From positions 124,001-188,000 of the forward strand of contig CAVTHV010000029.1 of assembly GCA_963734595.1 (NCBI GenBank): a DNA stretch of 64,000 nt, in the 5' to 3' direction. The notes under the pieces were generated by a model. It was given only the letters and a program-made list of their open reading frames with translations, made no database searches and was not told where the DNA came from. Positions 7,964-17,368 of this stretch are shown in pieces; the stretch's first letter is position 1, and every line of letters starts with the position of its first letter. Both the position numbers and the translations under genes were made by a program. The stretch comes from CAKKQX01 sp963734595 (GTDB lineage: Bacteria; Pseudomonadota; Gammaproteobacteria; Burkholderiales; SG8-41).

Positions 7964-9979
7964 TCACTCCTTAAGCAATTTCAGTAACTGGTCCTCATCG
8001 AGCACCGCGATGCCAAGCTCGACCGCCTTGTCGTATTTGCTGCCCGGGTCGGCGCCGACCACCACGTAATCGGTTTTCTTCGATACGCTGCCCGTCACCC
8101 GGCCGCCTTTGGCTTCGATTCTTTCCTTCGCGTCATCACGCGAGAGATTCGGCAAAGCGCCGGTGAGCACGAAGACCTTGCCGCTCACGCGGCTCGACAC
8201 ATTCGCGGCGCGCGGCGTCCGCTCGAAGGTCACTCCCGCGGCCAGCAGCTGTGCCACGACTTCACGATTATGCGGCTCGGCGAAGAATTGCGCGATGCTT
8301 TGCGCGACCACCGGGCCGACATCCGGCACCTGCTGCAATGACTGCTCGTCGGCCTGCAATAGCGGTTCAATGTCGCCGAAAGCGAGCGCGAGATCGGCTG
8401 CGGTGCGCTCGCCGACGTTGCGGATACCAAGGGCGAAGATGAAACGCGCCAGTGTCGTGCGCTTGCTTTTCTCGATCGCCGCGATCACGTTACCGGCCGA
8501 TTTCTCAGCCATGCGCTCCAGGCCGGCGAGCGCCGCGATGTCCAGTTTGTAAAGATCGGCGGGTGTTTTGACGATCTCATTGTCGACCAGCTGCTCGACC
8601 AGCTTATCGCCCAGGCCTTCGATATCCGTTGCGCGGCGCGACGCGAAATGGAGCAGCGCCTGTTTGCGCTGCGCCGGACAGTACAGCCCCGCGGTGCAGC
8701 GCGCCACCGCTTCATCCTCCAGGCGCCTGACTGCGGAGCCGCATACCGGGCATTTCGCCGGCATTACGAAAGTGCGCGCATGCGAATGGCGCTTCTCCGG
8801 AACGACGCGCACCACCTCCGGAATGACGTCACCCGCGCGGCGCACTACCACGGTATCGCCGATGCGGATGTCCTTGCGGCGAACTTCGTCCTCATTGTGC
8901 AGCGTGGCGTTGGTCACCGTGACGCCGCCGACGAATACCGGTTTCAGGCGCGCCACCGGCGTCAGTGCGCCAGTCCTGCCGACCTGCACGTCGATCGCGA
9001 CAATTTCGCTCATCGCCTCTTCGGCCGGATATTTGTGCGCGACCGCGAACCGCGGCGCGCGCGATACGAAGCCCAGCTTCTCCTGCGCCGCAAGATCGTT
9101 TACCTTGTAGACCACGCCGTCGATATCGTACGGCAACCGCGGCCGTTTGTCGCCGATCGCCCGGTAGTACCCCAGCAATCCGCTCACGCCCCGCACCACC
9201 TTGCGCTCTCTGGCGACCGGAAAACGGTGCCCGACCAGGTAATCCAGCAATTCGCTGTGTTTCCCGAACGCCGGCGCCCCCTCGGCCGCGCCAACGCCGT
9301 AAGCAAAAAAAGCCAGGTGCCGCGCTGCCGTGATGCGCGAATCAAGCTGCCGCAGGGAGCCTGCCGCCGCATTGCGCGGGTTGACGAATTCCTTTTCCCC
9401 CTTGTCGCGCTGTACGCGGTTGAGCTGTTCGAAATCCGCTTTTAGCATCAGAACCTCGCCCCGCACTTCCAGCAGTGCGGGCGGATGCTGCCCGGCGAGC
9501 CGCAGCGGAATCGCCCTGATCGTGCGCAGATTGGCGGTGACGTCTTCGCCGCTATAGCCATCGCCGCGCGTCGCACCGCGGATGAGTGCGCCGTGCTCGT
9601 AAGCGAGACTGATCGCCAGACCATCGAACTTGGGCTCGGCCGCATACTCGATTTCTCCGGCATCGAGCATTTCCCGCACCCGGCGGTCGAATGCCGCGAC
9701 TTCCTCTTCGTCGAAGGCATTGTTGAGCGACAGCATCGGCACGCGGTGCCTGACCTCGGCGAATGCAGCGAGCGGCGCGCTGCCGATGCGCTGGGTCGGA
9801 GAATCCGCGCTGACGAGATCCGGATGGCGCTCCTCGAGTTCCTGCAACTCGCGAAACAGCCGGTCGTATTCCGCATCGGAAATCAGCGGCTGATCGAGCG
9901 CGTAGTACTGATAATTATGCCGCTCGATATCCTCGCGCAGCTGCCTGATGCGCGCCTTGAGGGCGGGCGGGACAGTCAT
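7964..9979 (-). CDS. ligA: NAD+-dependent DNA ligase
   Basis: LigA seals nicks in replication and repair. The 671-residue protein contains all domains in order: the NAD+-binding Ia region (HNYQYYALDQPLISDAEYDR), the adenylation domain with the nucleophilic Lys117 in EPKFDGLAISL, an OB fold, a four-Cys zinc finger (CPVCGS ... CTAGLYC), helix-hairpin-helix motifs (GIRNVGERTAADLA) and a C-terminal BRCT domain (VSGKVFVLTGALPNLSRDDA). No lesion. It starts at ATG 9977-9979, directly after the zipA stop, so the two are coupled. Confidence 0.98.
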   Translation of the reverse strand: MTVPPALKARIRQLREDIERHNYQYYALDQPLISDAEYDRLFRELQELEERHPDLVSADSPTQRIGSAPLAAFAEVRHRVPMLSLNNAFDEEEVAAFDRRVREMLDAGEIEYAAEPKFDGLAISLAYEHGALIRGATRGDGYSGEDVTANLRTIRAIPLRLAGQHPPALLEVRGEVLMLKADFEQLNRVQRDKGEKEFVNPRNAAAGSLRQLDSRITAARHLAFFAYGVGAAEGAPAFGKHSELLDYLVGHRFPVARERKVVRGVSGLLGYYRAIGDKRPRLPYDIDGVVYKVNDLAAQEKLGFVSRAPRFAVAHKYPAEEAMSEIVAIDVQVGRTGALTPVARLKPVFVGGVTVTNATLHNEDEVRRKDIRIGDTVVVRRAGDVIPEVVRVVPEKRHSHARTFVMPAKCPVCGSAVRRLEDEAVARCTAGLYCPAQRKQALLHFASRRATDIEGLGDKLVEQLVDNEIVKTPADLYKLDIAALAGLERMAEKSAGNVIAAIEKSKRTTLARFIFALGIRNVGERTAADLALAFGDIEPLLQADEQSLQQVPDVGPVVAQSIAQFFAEPHNREVVAQLLAAGVTFERTPRAANVSSRVSGKVFVLTGALPNLSRDDAKERIEAKGGRVTGSVSKKTDYVVVGADPGSKYDKAVELGIAVLDEDQLLKLLKE

Positions 9980-11081
9980 CTACGAAAACAGGCGCAGCGC
10001 ACGCTCGCTTCCCGCCTCGATGCCGCGTGCTTCCATTTGCGCGTAAAGAGCGGCAACCTGCCGTTTGATCTTGGCGATGCCGGGGCCGGTGAGCGCGGCC
10101 CGATTGTCGTCGACCAGTTGCCCGCCGAGGGCATCGGCGAAGCTCCTGCCGATTTCAATCATGCGGTCGAGCACCGTCGGTCCATCGGCAATCCGCGGCA
10201 CGTCGAGCAGCAGCGTAATGCCGCTGGTAGTCAGGCTTTTGACCTGCTCGGGAAGGAACGGTGCCGGTTCGTGATTGTCGAGCGTGAACAGCGTCCGCCG
10301 CTCATCGTTGCGAAAGTGAAACACCCCCTCCGGCTCCAGCTTGAAACCGGCCGCCTCGGCAAGCGCGCGGATCTTGGTGCCGGAAAACGTCGCACCTTGC
10401 GGAGCCACGATATTGATGCCAATGGCCACATCGACCTCGGCGCAGAAGCTGTCGAGTTCCTGCGCCAGCTTGAGCGCCGCTTCGCGGTCAGGAAGCGTGA
10501 TCGCTGCAGAGACTTTGTCGGCACAGCCTCTGATTGCATCGCAGAACGCGGCAAGCTGCGCCGGGCCGGCGGGGCCCTTGCGGTCGACGAGTTGCAGCGC
10601 CAGGCACAGCCGGGCGTAGCGGTCGCCCCGCGCGCCCCCCAGATCTTCCCACTCTCCGGTATCCGGGTTGAAACCGGCAGCCCGGATGGGCTTGCCGCAA
10701 ACGGCAATCCTGCTCAGCATTTCTCCGACCAGCGTGTTGGCAATCGGCGCGTCGGCATCGATCCGTGCGACAAAATCGAGCGCCGGATCCAAACCCGGCA
10801 CCGGCGGGAACTCTTCGGACGCCATCGCGTCCGGCGCTGGAACGGCCTCGAATGGGGCCGGCGCGTCCGGCAACTCCTCCACCGGCTGCAATTGCGGCTC
10901 GATGCGCCGGCCGGCGACCGCCGGTGACGGCGGCTGTCCCGAGCAGCACGTCGTCGTGCTCCGCGGAAAAGGCCTGCTCGAGCTTGCGCCGCAGCTTGCG
11001 CTCCTGGAACCAGTTGAACAGATAAACCGCGCCGACGACCACGATGCCGATCACCAGCAGGCTTATCTGCAAATCGCTCAT
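9980..11081 (-). CDS. zipA: Cell division protein ZipA-like, one frameshift
   Basis: ZipA anchors FtsZ to the inner membrane. The first residues MSDLQISLLVIGIVVVGAVY form the single N-terminal transmembrane helix, then comes a charged linker (FQERKLRRKLEQAF) and the C-terminal FtsZ-binding domain (VAIGINIVAPQGATFSGTKI, GITLLLDVPRIADG). The linker is broken: the N-terminal frame ends near VLLG and continues in another frame as QPPSPAVAGRRIEPQ; removing one base of the CCC at 10938-10940 repairs it. Its place between smc and ligA is the common betaproteobacterial order. Confidence 0.85.
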
Positions 11082-11131
11082 GAGAATTTCCTAGGGCCTG
11101 TTAACCATTACCGCAAGAGGGCAGGCCCTGC

Positions 11132-14100
11132 TCAGGCCGCTTTCTCTGTCAACTTCATCGCCTCTTCGATATCCACTGCCACCACGCGCGATACCCCGGC
11201 CTCCTGCATCGTGATCCCAAGCAGCTGACTGGCGATTTCCATGGTGATCTTGTTGTGGCTGATGAACAGAAACTGCGAGTGCTCCGACATTTTTCTGACC
11301 AGATCGCAGAAACGCTCCGTATTATGGTCGTCGAGCGGCGCATCGACCTCGTCGAGCAGGCAGAATGGCGCCGGATTCAGCAGGAACATCGAGAATACCA
11401 GCGACAGTGCGGTCAGCGCTTTCTCGCCGCCGGACAGCAGATGGATGGAACTGTTTTTCTTGCCCGGCGGCTGCGCGATCACCTGCACCCCGCTGTCGAG
11501 TATCTCCTCCCCCGTCAGCAGCAGCCTGGCGTTGCCGCCGCCGAACAGCGCCGGGAACATCTGGCTGAAATGCCGGTTGACCTCGTCGAACGTATGTTGC
11601 AGGCGCTCGCGTGTCTCACGGTCGATGCGACGGATCGCGTCTTCCAGCGTCGTCATCGCCTCGGTCAGGTCGAGCGACTGCGCATCAAGATAGTTCTTGC
11701 GCTCCTGTCCGGCCTGCAGTTCCTCGAGCGCGGCGAGGTTGACCGCGCCCAGGGATTTGATGTCCTCGGTGAGACGCCCGATCTCCGTTTGCAGCGCACC
11801 GGAGCGCATGCCTTTTTCGAGCAGCGCCGTGAGTTCCTCTTCACGCGCGCCGGCGTCGGCGAGCTGCTGCGCGAATTGCTCTTCGATCAGCCGCGCTTCC
11901 TGCTCTTTCAGCCGCAATTCGCTGATGCGATCGCGCAACGGTCCGAGCTTCTGCTCGCAGACGAGCCGTTCCTGTTCGATGCTCTTCAACTGCGCCTCGA
12001 TACCCTCCAGCGCATCGCGCGCCTGGGCGAGCACCTGCTCGCGCTGGGTACGGCCGGCCAGCGCCTGTTGCAACTGCTCCTGCCAGGGCCCCTCGTCACA
12101 ACCGGCAAGCTCTTTTTGCTCCGCGTCCATGCCTGTGCTCAGCACGGATATATGTTCAGATAAAACCTTAATTGAACTTTCTATCTCGTTGATTTTATTA
12201 TCAGAAGTTCTTATATGGAATAACGCTTCCTGGTGCTCGTGCTGAGCCTTCTGCAACGCCTCGCGCTGGAGGGTCAGCACCGACTCGGCCCGGCCGTAGA
12301 GGTCGGTAGCGAGTTCCAGTTGTTGCCGCAGTTCGGATACCTGATGTTGCAGCTGCGCGAGATTGGTTTCGGCGGTTTGCCTGTGCTCCGTTTCCGCTGC
12401 ATTGTGCTGCGCGATTTCCTGCAGTTCGGAGCTGATCTGCTCGCCGCGCTGCGTCAGGCGCTGGGCCTGCTCCGACAGGCGCAGCCCCTCCATTTGCAGA
12501 TTATGGTGCTGTTGCTGGGTCTCACCGACCGTCTGGCGCAACGCATTGAGTGTCGCTTTGTGGCGCTCGATATCCTGCTCGGCGACGGCCACTTCGGTCC
12601 TGAGGCCCTCGAGCTGCTGCCGCCCGGCGCCGATCGCCGCCTGCAATTGCTCGATTTCGCGCTGCCGTGACAGCACGCCATGCAATTCCGAATCGGGTGC
12701 GTGAAAACTCACGCTATGACGCGTGAAGACGTGGCCCTCACGCGACACCAGCAAGGCCCCTGCCGGCAGCGTGCTCCGCAGATCCAGGCCGGCGGCGGCA
12801 TCGGGCACGATGAATACCGCGTGCAGCCAATCGCCCAACACCGCCTGCAACCGCGCATCGCGGCAGGTCACATAGCGCTGCAACGGTTCCAGTCCTGCCA
12901 ACGCCGGCGCCGCGTCCGCTGCCGCACCGCTGGTATCGAATACCGTCATCTTTCCCGGCGGCGCATCGCGCAGCCACGCCGCGGAACGGTCGAGATGGTC
13001 GAGCGCAATGCCATTGAGACGCTCGTCGAGCACCGCTTCCAGCGCATCTTCCCAGCCGGATTCGATCGCGATGCCCTGCCACAGGCGCGGCGCCTTGTCG
13101 AGCGCGTGCTCTGCGAGCCAGCCTTCCATATTGGCACCACGCGCCAGGCGGTCCTGCAGCTGCTGCAGCGCGTGGATGCGTGCCTCGGTGCCGGTGACCT
13201 GCCGGGCCGCGTTATCGAGCACGTCGTTCTTGTCGCGCAGGTCCTGCTCGAGTTGGGGCAGCAGCGCCTCTTTTTGGGCCAGCTCGGCGCGCTGTTCGTT
13301 CAGCGTGTCATCGAGCGCCTGAATCTCCCGGCGCAGATCTTCCGCGGCCTGGGCGTCTGCAACAGGCAGCGCCTGCTGCTCTTCACGCAGCCGTTCCTCG
13401 CGCTGCGCCAGTTGCTCGAGCACGCGTTGCGCATGCTCGAGCTTCGTCTGTTCGACCTGCAGGCCCTGCTCGGCCTGGGCGAGACCGTGTTGAAGGTCGT
13501 CGCGGCGGTTATGGGTGGCGCGGTAAGCCTCCTCCGCGAGCGGCAGTTTCCCGGTTTCGGCCGCCACGCTTGCTTCGCACGCCGCGACCTGCTGCTGGGC
13601 GCGCGCCTTTTCGCTGCGCCACTCGTCGAGACTGAGCTGGGCCGCCGCCAGCTGCGACTGGCTGTTTTCAAGCTGCGCGCGCAAGGTCGCCAGCTGATGT
13701 TCGATGCGGCTGCGGTTCTCGCGCACATGGGTGATCTGCTGCTCCAGCCGCGCCACCTCCGCGTTGACTTCGTAAAGCGCGCCCTGCGCGGCGTGGGTCT
13801 CGTCGCCCAGGCGATAGTGCTGATCGCGCATGTCTTCGAGCCGCTTTTCCGCTTCTCGCAGGCCGGCGGTCTGCGCCTCGAGCTCGATGCCGAGCCGCTC
13901 GATCTCCCGCAGATGGCGATTGCGGCTTGCCGCGGCCTCCTGCCGTTTCAGCAGCCACAGCAGGTTCTGCGTCGTCTGCAGCTCCCTTTGCAGTTCATGA
14001 TAGCGGCTGGCGATCTCGGCCTGCCCCTGGAGATGCTCGATCTGTTTCTCCAGCTCCTGGCGGATATCGTCGACGCGCAACAGGTTCTCGCGCGTGTCCT

Positions 14101-14653
14101 TGAGCCGCAACTCGGTTTCGCGCCGGCGTTCGCGGTATTTCGATACTCCCGCCGCCTCTTCCAGAAACACGCGCAGCTCCTCGGGCTTCGCCTCGATCAC
14201 GCGCGAGATCATCCCCTGCTCGATGATCGCGTAAGCGCGGCTGCCCAGGCCGGTGCCAAGGAAAATGTCGGCGATGTCGCGGCGCCGCACATGCATGTTG
14301 TTGATGTGGTATGAGGAATCGCCGTCCCGCTCGAGGACGCGCTTGATCGAGATCTCGGCGTATTGCGACCATTGCCCGGCGGCCTTGCCCAGGCTGTTGT
14401 CGAAAATGAGCTCGACACTCGCGCGATTGACCGGTTTGCGGTCGCCCGACCCGTTGAACAACACATCCTGCATGGTCTCGCCGCGCAGGTGGCGGGCCGA
14501 GGTTTCGCCGAGCACCCAGCGCACGGCGTCGATGATGTTCGACTTGCCGCAACCGTTCGGCCCGACGATGCCGACCAGCTGGCTGGGAACGGGGATATGG
14601 GTGGGATCTACAAACGACTTGAAGCCGGCAAGATTGATTTGAGTGAGGCGCAA
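11132..14653 (-). CDS. smc: Chromosome partition protein SMC
   Basis: This 1173-residue ATPase organises the chromosome as a dimer with ScpAB. It begins RLTQINLAGFKSFVDPTH with the Walker A loop GPNGCGKSN at residues 31-39. Long coiled coils flank the hinge (about residues 515-660, containing GWLAEHALDKAPRLWQGIAI). The ABC signature LLSGGEKALTALSL and Walker B FCLLDEVDAPLDDHN are near the C-terminus. Both ATPase halves are intact and the length is typical. The start codon is TTG (14651-14653), the only sensible position. It is divergent from queF with a 66-base gap. Confidence 0.97.
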   Translation of the reverse strand: MRLTQINLAGFKSFVDPTHIPVPSQLVGIVGPNGCGKSNIIDAVRWVLGETSARHLRGETMQDVLFNGSGDRKPVNRASVELIFDNSLGKAAGQWSQYAEISIKRVLERDGDSSYHINNMHVRRRDIADIFLGTGLGSRAYAIIEQGMISRVIEAKPEELRVFLEEAAGVSKYRERRRETELRLKDTRENLLRVDDIRQELEKQIEHLQGQAEIASRYHELQRELQTTQNLLWLLKRQEAAASRNRHLREIERLGIELEAQTAGLREAEKRLEDMRDQHYRLGDETHAAQGALYEVNAEVARLEQQITHVRENRSRIEHQLATLRAQLENSQSQLAAAQLSLDEWRSEKARAQQQVAACEASVAAETGKLPLAEEAYRATHNRRDDLQHGLAQAEQGLQVEQTKLEHAQRVLEQLAQREERLREEQQALPVADAQAAEDLRREIQALDDTLNEQRAELAQKEALLPQLEQDLRDKNDVLDNAARQVTGTEARIHALQQLQDRLARGANMEGWLAEHALDKAPRLWQGIAIESGWEDALEAVLDERLNGIALDHLDRSAAWLRDAPPGKMTVFDTSGAAADAAPALAGLEPLQRYVTCRDARLQAVLGDWLHAVFIVPDAAAGLDLRSTLPAGALLVSREGHVFTRHSVSFHAPDSELHGVLSRQREIEQLQAAIGAGRQQLEGLRTEVAVAEQDIERHKATLNALRQTVGETQQQHHNLQMEGLRLSEQAQRLTQRGEQISSELQEIAQHNAAETEHRQTAETNLAQLQHQVSELRQQLELATDLYGRAESVLTLQREALQKAQHEHQEALFHIRTSDNKINEIESSIKVLSEHISVLSTGMDAEQKELAGCDEGPWQEQLQQALAGRTQREQVLAQARDALEGIEAQLKSIEQERLVCEQKLGPLRDRISELRLKEQEARLIEEQFAQQLADAGAREEELTALLEKGMRSGALQTEIGRLTEDIKSLGAVNLAALEELQAGQERKNYLDAQSLDLTEAMTTLEDAIRRIDRETRERLQHTFDEVNRHFSQMFPALFGGGNARLLLTGEEILDSGVQVIAQPPGKKNSSIHLLSGGEKALTALSLVFSMFLLNPAPFCLLDEVDAPLDDHNTERFCDLVRKMSEHSQFLFISHNKITMEIASQLLGITMQEAGVSRVVAVDIEEAMKLTEKAA

Positions 14654-14719
14654 TTTATTCTGATGCCCGAAAGGTTATAATTCTGGATGCAACTTCCGCG
14701 ACATTTTAACTGATTTACG

Positions 14720-15136
14720 ATGCCGGCCAAGCCAAACAGACGTCTGGATACCTTCGCCAACCCGACACCGCGGCGCGATTACCGGATTCACATGGAAATA
14801 CCGGAATTTACCTGCCTGTGCCCGAAGACCGGCCAGCCTGATTTCGCGACGCTCGAGCTCGATTACGTGCCTGACAGGCTGTGCATCGAACTCAAAAGTC
14901 TCAAACTCTACATCTGGTCGTTCCGCAACGAGGGCGCGTTCCACGAGGCGGTCACCAACCGTATTCTCGACGATCTGGTCAAGGCGGTGCGGCCGCGCTT
15001 CATGCGCCTCGCCGCCAGGTTTTACGTGCGCGGCGGGATTTTCACGACGGTGGTGGCCGAACACCGCAAATCCGGCTGGAAGCCCGCGCGCAGCGTCGAG
15101 CTTTCGGTGCTGCCCGTTTCATCGAGCACGCGTTAG
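14720..15136 (+). CDS. queF: NADPH-dependent 7-cyano-7-deazaguanine reductase (preQ1 synthase)
   Basis: QueF reduces preQ0 to preQ1 in queuosine tRNA-modification synthesis. At 138 residues it is the short, unimodular type. The catalytic Cys34 and Asp41 lie in TCLCPKTGQPDF, and the substrate-binding Glu is in SFRNEGAFHE. A TATAAT box at 14676-14681 sits 38 bases upstream of the ATG, but no good -35 is seen. The gene is followed by a hairpin with a T-run. Confidence 0.95.
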   Translation: MPAKPNRRLDTFANPTPRRDYRIHMEIPEFTCLCPKTGQPDFATLELDYVPDRLCIELKSLKLYIWSFRNEGAFHEAVTNRILDDLVKAVRPRFMRLAARFYVRGGIFTTVVAEHRKSGWKPARSVELSVLPVSSSTR

Positions 15137-15150
15137 CATTGGCTACGGCG

Positions 15151-15189
15151 CTGGCAACCAGCGCAAATACCTCTATAATTTGCGCTTTT
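15151..15189 (+). promoter_or_regulatory. queF terminator-like palindrome overlapping the dapC promoter
   Basis: CTGGCA (15151-15156) and TATAAT (15174-15179) with a 17-base spacer form a good sigma-70 promoter for dapC-dapD. A perfect 9-bp inverted repeat AGCGCAAAT (15160-15168) / ATTTGCGCT (15178-15186) followed by TTTT overlaps the -10 box. As RNA it resembles an intrinsic terminator for queF; as DNA it could be an operator. Confidence 0.55.
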
Positions 15190-15241
15190 AATCCACGTCC
15201 GTCGTGCGCCTGACCGCCACGCGGCTGCCCGGCCATCCACC

Positions 15242-16435
15242 GTGAATCCCAATCTCGACCGCCTGCAAAGCTACCCGTTCCAGAAACTCAATGCGCTGCT
15301 CGCGGGCGTGACGCCCAATCCGGGACTGAAACCGATCAGCCTGTACATCGGCGAGCCCAAACACCCGACGCCGGCGTTTATCAAGAAAGCGCTCGCCGAC
15401 AGCCTGGACGGCCTCGCCAGCTATCCGACCACCCTCGGCGGCGAAGGGCTGCGAATCGCCATCGCCGGCTGGCTCAAGCAGCGTTACGCCCTCGCCGCGA
15501 TCGATCCCCAGACCGAGATTATCCCGGTCAATGGCAGCCGCGAAGCGCTGTTTGCCTTTGCGCAGGCGGTGATCGACCCGACCAGGCCGTCGCCGGTCGT
15601 GGTCTGCCCCAATCCGTTTTACCAGATCTACGAGGGCGCAGCCCTTCTCGCACAGGCACAGCCGCAATTTCTCAACCAGGTGTCGGCCAATCGCTACGCT
15701 TTCGATTTCGATGAACTGTCCACGGACATCTGGCAGCGCACGCAACTGATTTACGTCTGCTCGCCGGGCAACCCCACCGGCGCCGTAATGTCGCTCGCGG
15801 AATGGGAACGATTGTTCGCGCTGTCCGACCGCTACGGCTTCGTGATCGCCGCTGACGAGTGTTATTCCGAAATTTATTTCGATGAAACCAAAGCGACGCT
15901 CGGTGCCTTGCAGGCGGCACAACACTTCGGCCGCAGCGGATTTCCCCGGCTGGTGGTGTTTTCGAGCCTGTCCAAACGCTCCAACGTACCGGGCATGCGT
16001 TCCGGGTTCGTCGCCGGTGATGCGCAGATCCTGAAAAAATTCCTGCTCTACCGCACCTATCAGGGTTGCGCGATGAGCCCGCCGATTCACATGGCGAGCA
16101 TCGCGGCGTGGCAGGACGAAGCACACGTCGTCGAGAACCGGCGCTTATACGTTGATAAATTTACTAATGTAATCAACGAATTACAGCAGTCCCTCCCGGT
16201 CGAAATGCCGGATGCCGCGTTCTATCTGTGGGTGCCGACACCCATCGCCGACACCGAATTCACGCAGCGGCTCTACAAAGAACAGGCGGTTTCGGTACTG
16301 CCCGGCAGTTATCTCGGCCGCGAAGCACGCGGCGTCAATCCCGGGACCGACCGGGTGCGGATCGCGCTGGTCGCGTCGACCGCCGAATGCACCGAAGCCG
16401 CAAGACGCATTCGCGATTTTGCAAGAAACCTCTGA
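15242..16435 (+). CDS. dapC: Succinyldiaminopimelate transaminase
   Basis: DapC is a PLP-dependent class I/II aminotransferase of lysine and diaminopimelate synthesis. The 397-residue protein has the PLP-anchoring Lys245 in SSLSKRSNVPGMRSGF, the cofactor-binding NPGNPTGAV-type segment (CSPGNPTGAVMSLAEW), DECYSEIY, and the substrate Arg near the C-terminus (TDRVRIALVA). The start is GTG at 15242. The enzyme after it in the operon, DapD, makes its substrate precursor, which supports the DapC assignment over other aminotransferases. Confidence 0.93.
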   Translation: MNPNLDRLQSYPFQKLNALLAGVTPNPGLKPISLYIGEPKHPTPAFIKKALADSLDGLASYPTTLGGEGLRIAIAGWLKQRYALAAIDPQTEIIPVNGSREALFAFAQAVIDPTRPSPVVVCPNPFYQIYEGAALLAQAQPQFLNQVSANRYAFDFDELSTDIWQRTQLIYVCSPGNPTGAVMSLAEWERLFALSDRYGFVIAADECYSEIYFDETKATLGALQAAQHFGRSGFPRLVVFSSLSKRSNVPGMRSGFVAGDAQILKKFLLYRTYQGCAMSPPIHMASIAAWQDEAHVVENRRLYVDKFTNVINELQQSLPVEMPDAAFYLWVPTPIADTEFTQRLYKEQAVSVLPGSYLGREARGVNPGTDRVRIALVASTAECTEAARRIRDFARNL

Positions 16436-16447
16436 GGAACTTCTGAT

Positions 16448-17269
16448 ATGCAACAGTTACAGACCGTCATCGAAAAAGCATGGGACGAGCGCGCTGCGAT
16501 TTCCCCAGCCGGCGCCGACCCGAAAATCAGACAGGCGGTTGCCGAAACCATCGACCTGCTCGATCGCGGCAAGCTGCGCGTGGCGGAAAAAATCAACGGC
16601 GAGTGGGTCATCCATCAATGGGCGAAGAAGGCGGTGCTGCTGTCGTTCCGGCTGCAGGAAAATGCCGTGATCCAGGACGGGTACACCCGCTATTTCGACA
16701 AAGTGCCGGCCAAATTCGCGGATTACTCGCCCGAGGCTTTCAGGGAGGGCGGCTTCCGCGTGGTGCCGCCGGCGGCGGCGCGCAAGGGCGCCTTCGTGGC
16801 GAAGAACGTCATTCTGATGCCCTCCTTCGTCAATATCGGCGCCTACGTCGATGAAGGCACGATGGTCGACACCTGGGCCACCGTCGGTTCCTGCGCCCAG
16901 ATCGGCAAGAATGTTCACCTGTCCGGAGGGGTGGGCATCGGCGGCGTGCTCGAACCGCTGCAGGCCAACCCCACCATCATCGAGGACAACTGTTTTATCG
17001 GCGCGCGCTCCGAAATCGTGGAAGGCGTGATCGTCGAGGAAGGGTCGGTGATCTCGATGGGCGTATTCATCGGCCAAAGCACCAAGATCTTTCACCGCCA
17101 GACCGGCGAAATTCTTTACGGCAGGGTGCCGGCCGGATCGGTGGTGGTCTCCGGCTCGCTGCCGGCCGCCGACGGCAAATGCAGCCTGTATTGCGCCGTG
17201 ATCGTCAAGCAGGTCGATGCCAAAACGAGGGCTAAAACCAGCATCAACGATTTGCTGCGCAGCGACTGA
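16448..17269 (+). CDS. dapD: 2,3,4,5-tetrahydropyridine-2,6-dicarboxylate N-succinyltransferase
   Basis: DapD succinylates tetrahydrodipicolinate, the committed step of the succinylase branch of lysine synthesis. The 273-residue protein has an N-terminal helical domain, then hexapeptide repeats forming a left-handed beta-helix (GAFVAKNVILMPSFVNIGAY, VGSCAQIGKNVHLSGGVGIG, CFIGARSEIVEGVIVEEGSV). It starts 12 bases after dapC, with AGGAAC upstream of the ATG, and shares its transcript. Confidence 0.97.
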   Translation: MQQLQTVIEKAWDERAAISPAGADPKIRQAVAETIDLLDRGKLRVAEKINGEWVIHQWAKKAVLLSFRLQENAVIQDGYTRYFDKVPAKFADYSPEAFREGGFRVVPPAAARKGAFVAKNVILMPSFVNIGAYVDEGTMVDTWATVGSCAQIGKNVHLSGGVGIGGVLEPLQANPTIIEDNCFIGARSEIVEGVIVEEGSVISMGVFIGQSTKIFHRQTGEILYGRVPAGSVVVSGSLPAADGKCSLYCAVIVKQVDAKTRAKTSINDLLRSD

Positions 17270-17368
17270 GCGTTCATACTTTGCCAACCGCTCCGGGAGC
17301 GGGCACAATTTCCGGGGCCGCGAGATAACCAGTCCGGGAAAACGGCCGCAGCATACGAGGAACCCGCC

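Noticed and set aside
12680..14314. 544-codon plus-strand open frame inside smc
   Set aside because: Antisense shadow of the coiled-coil part of smc, with low-complexity Leu/Arg/Gln content.
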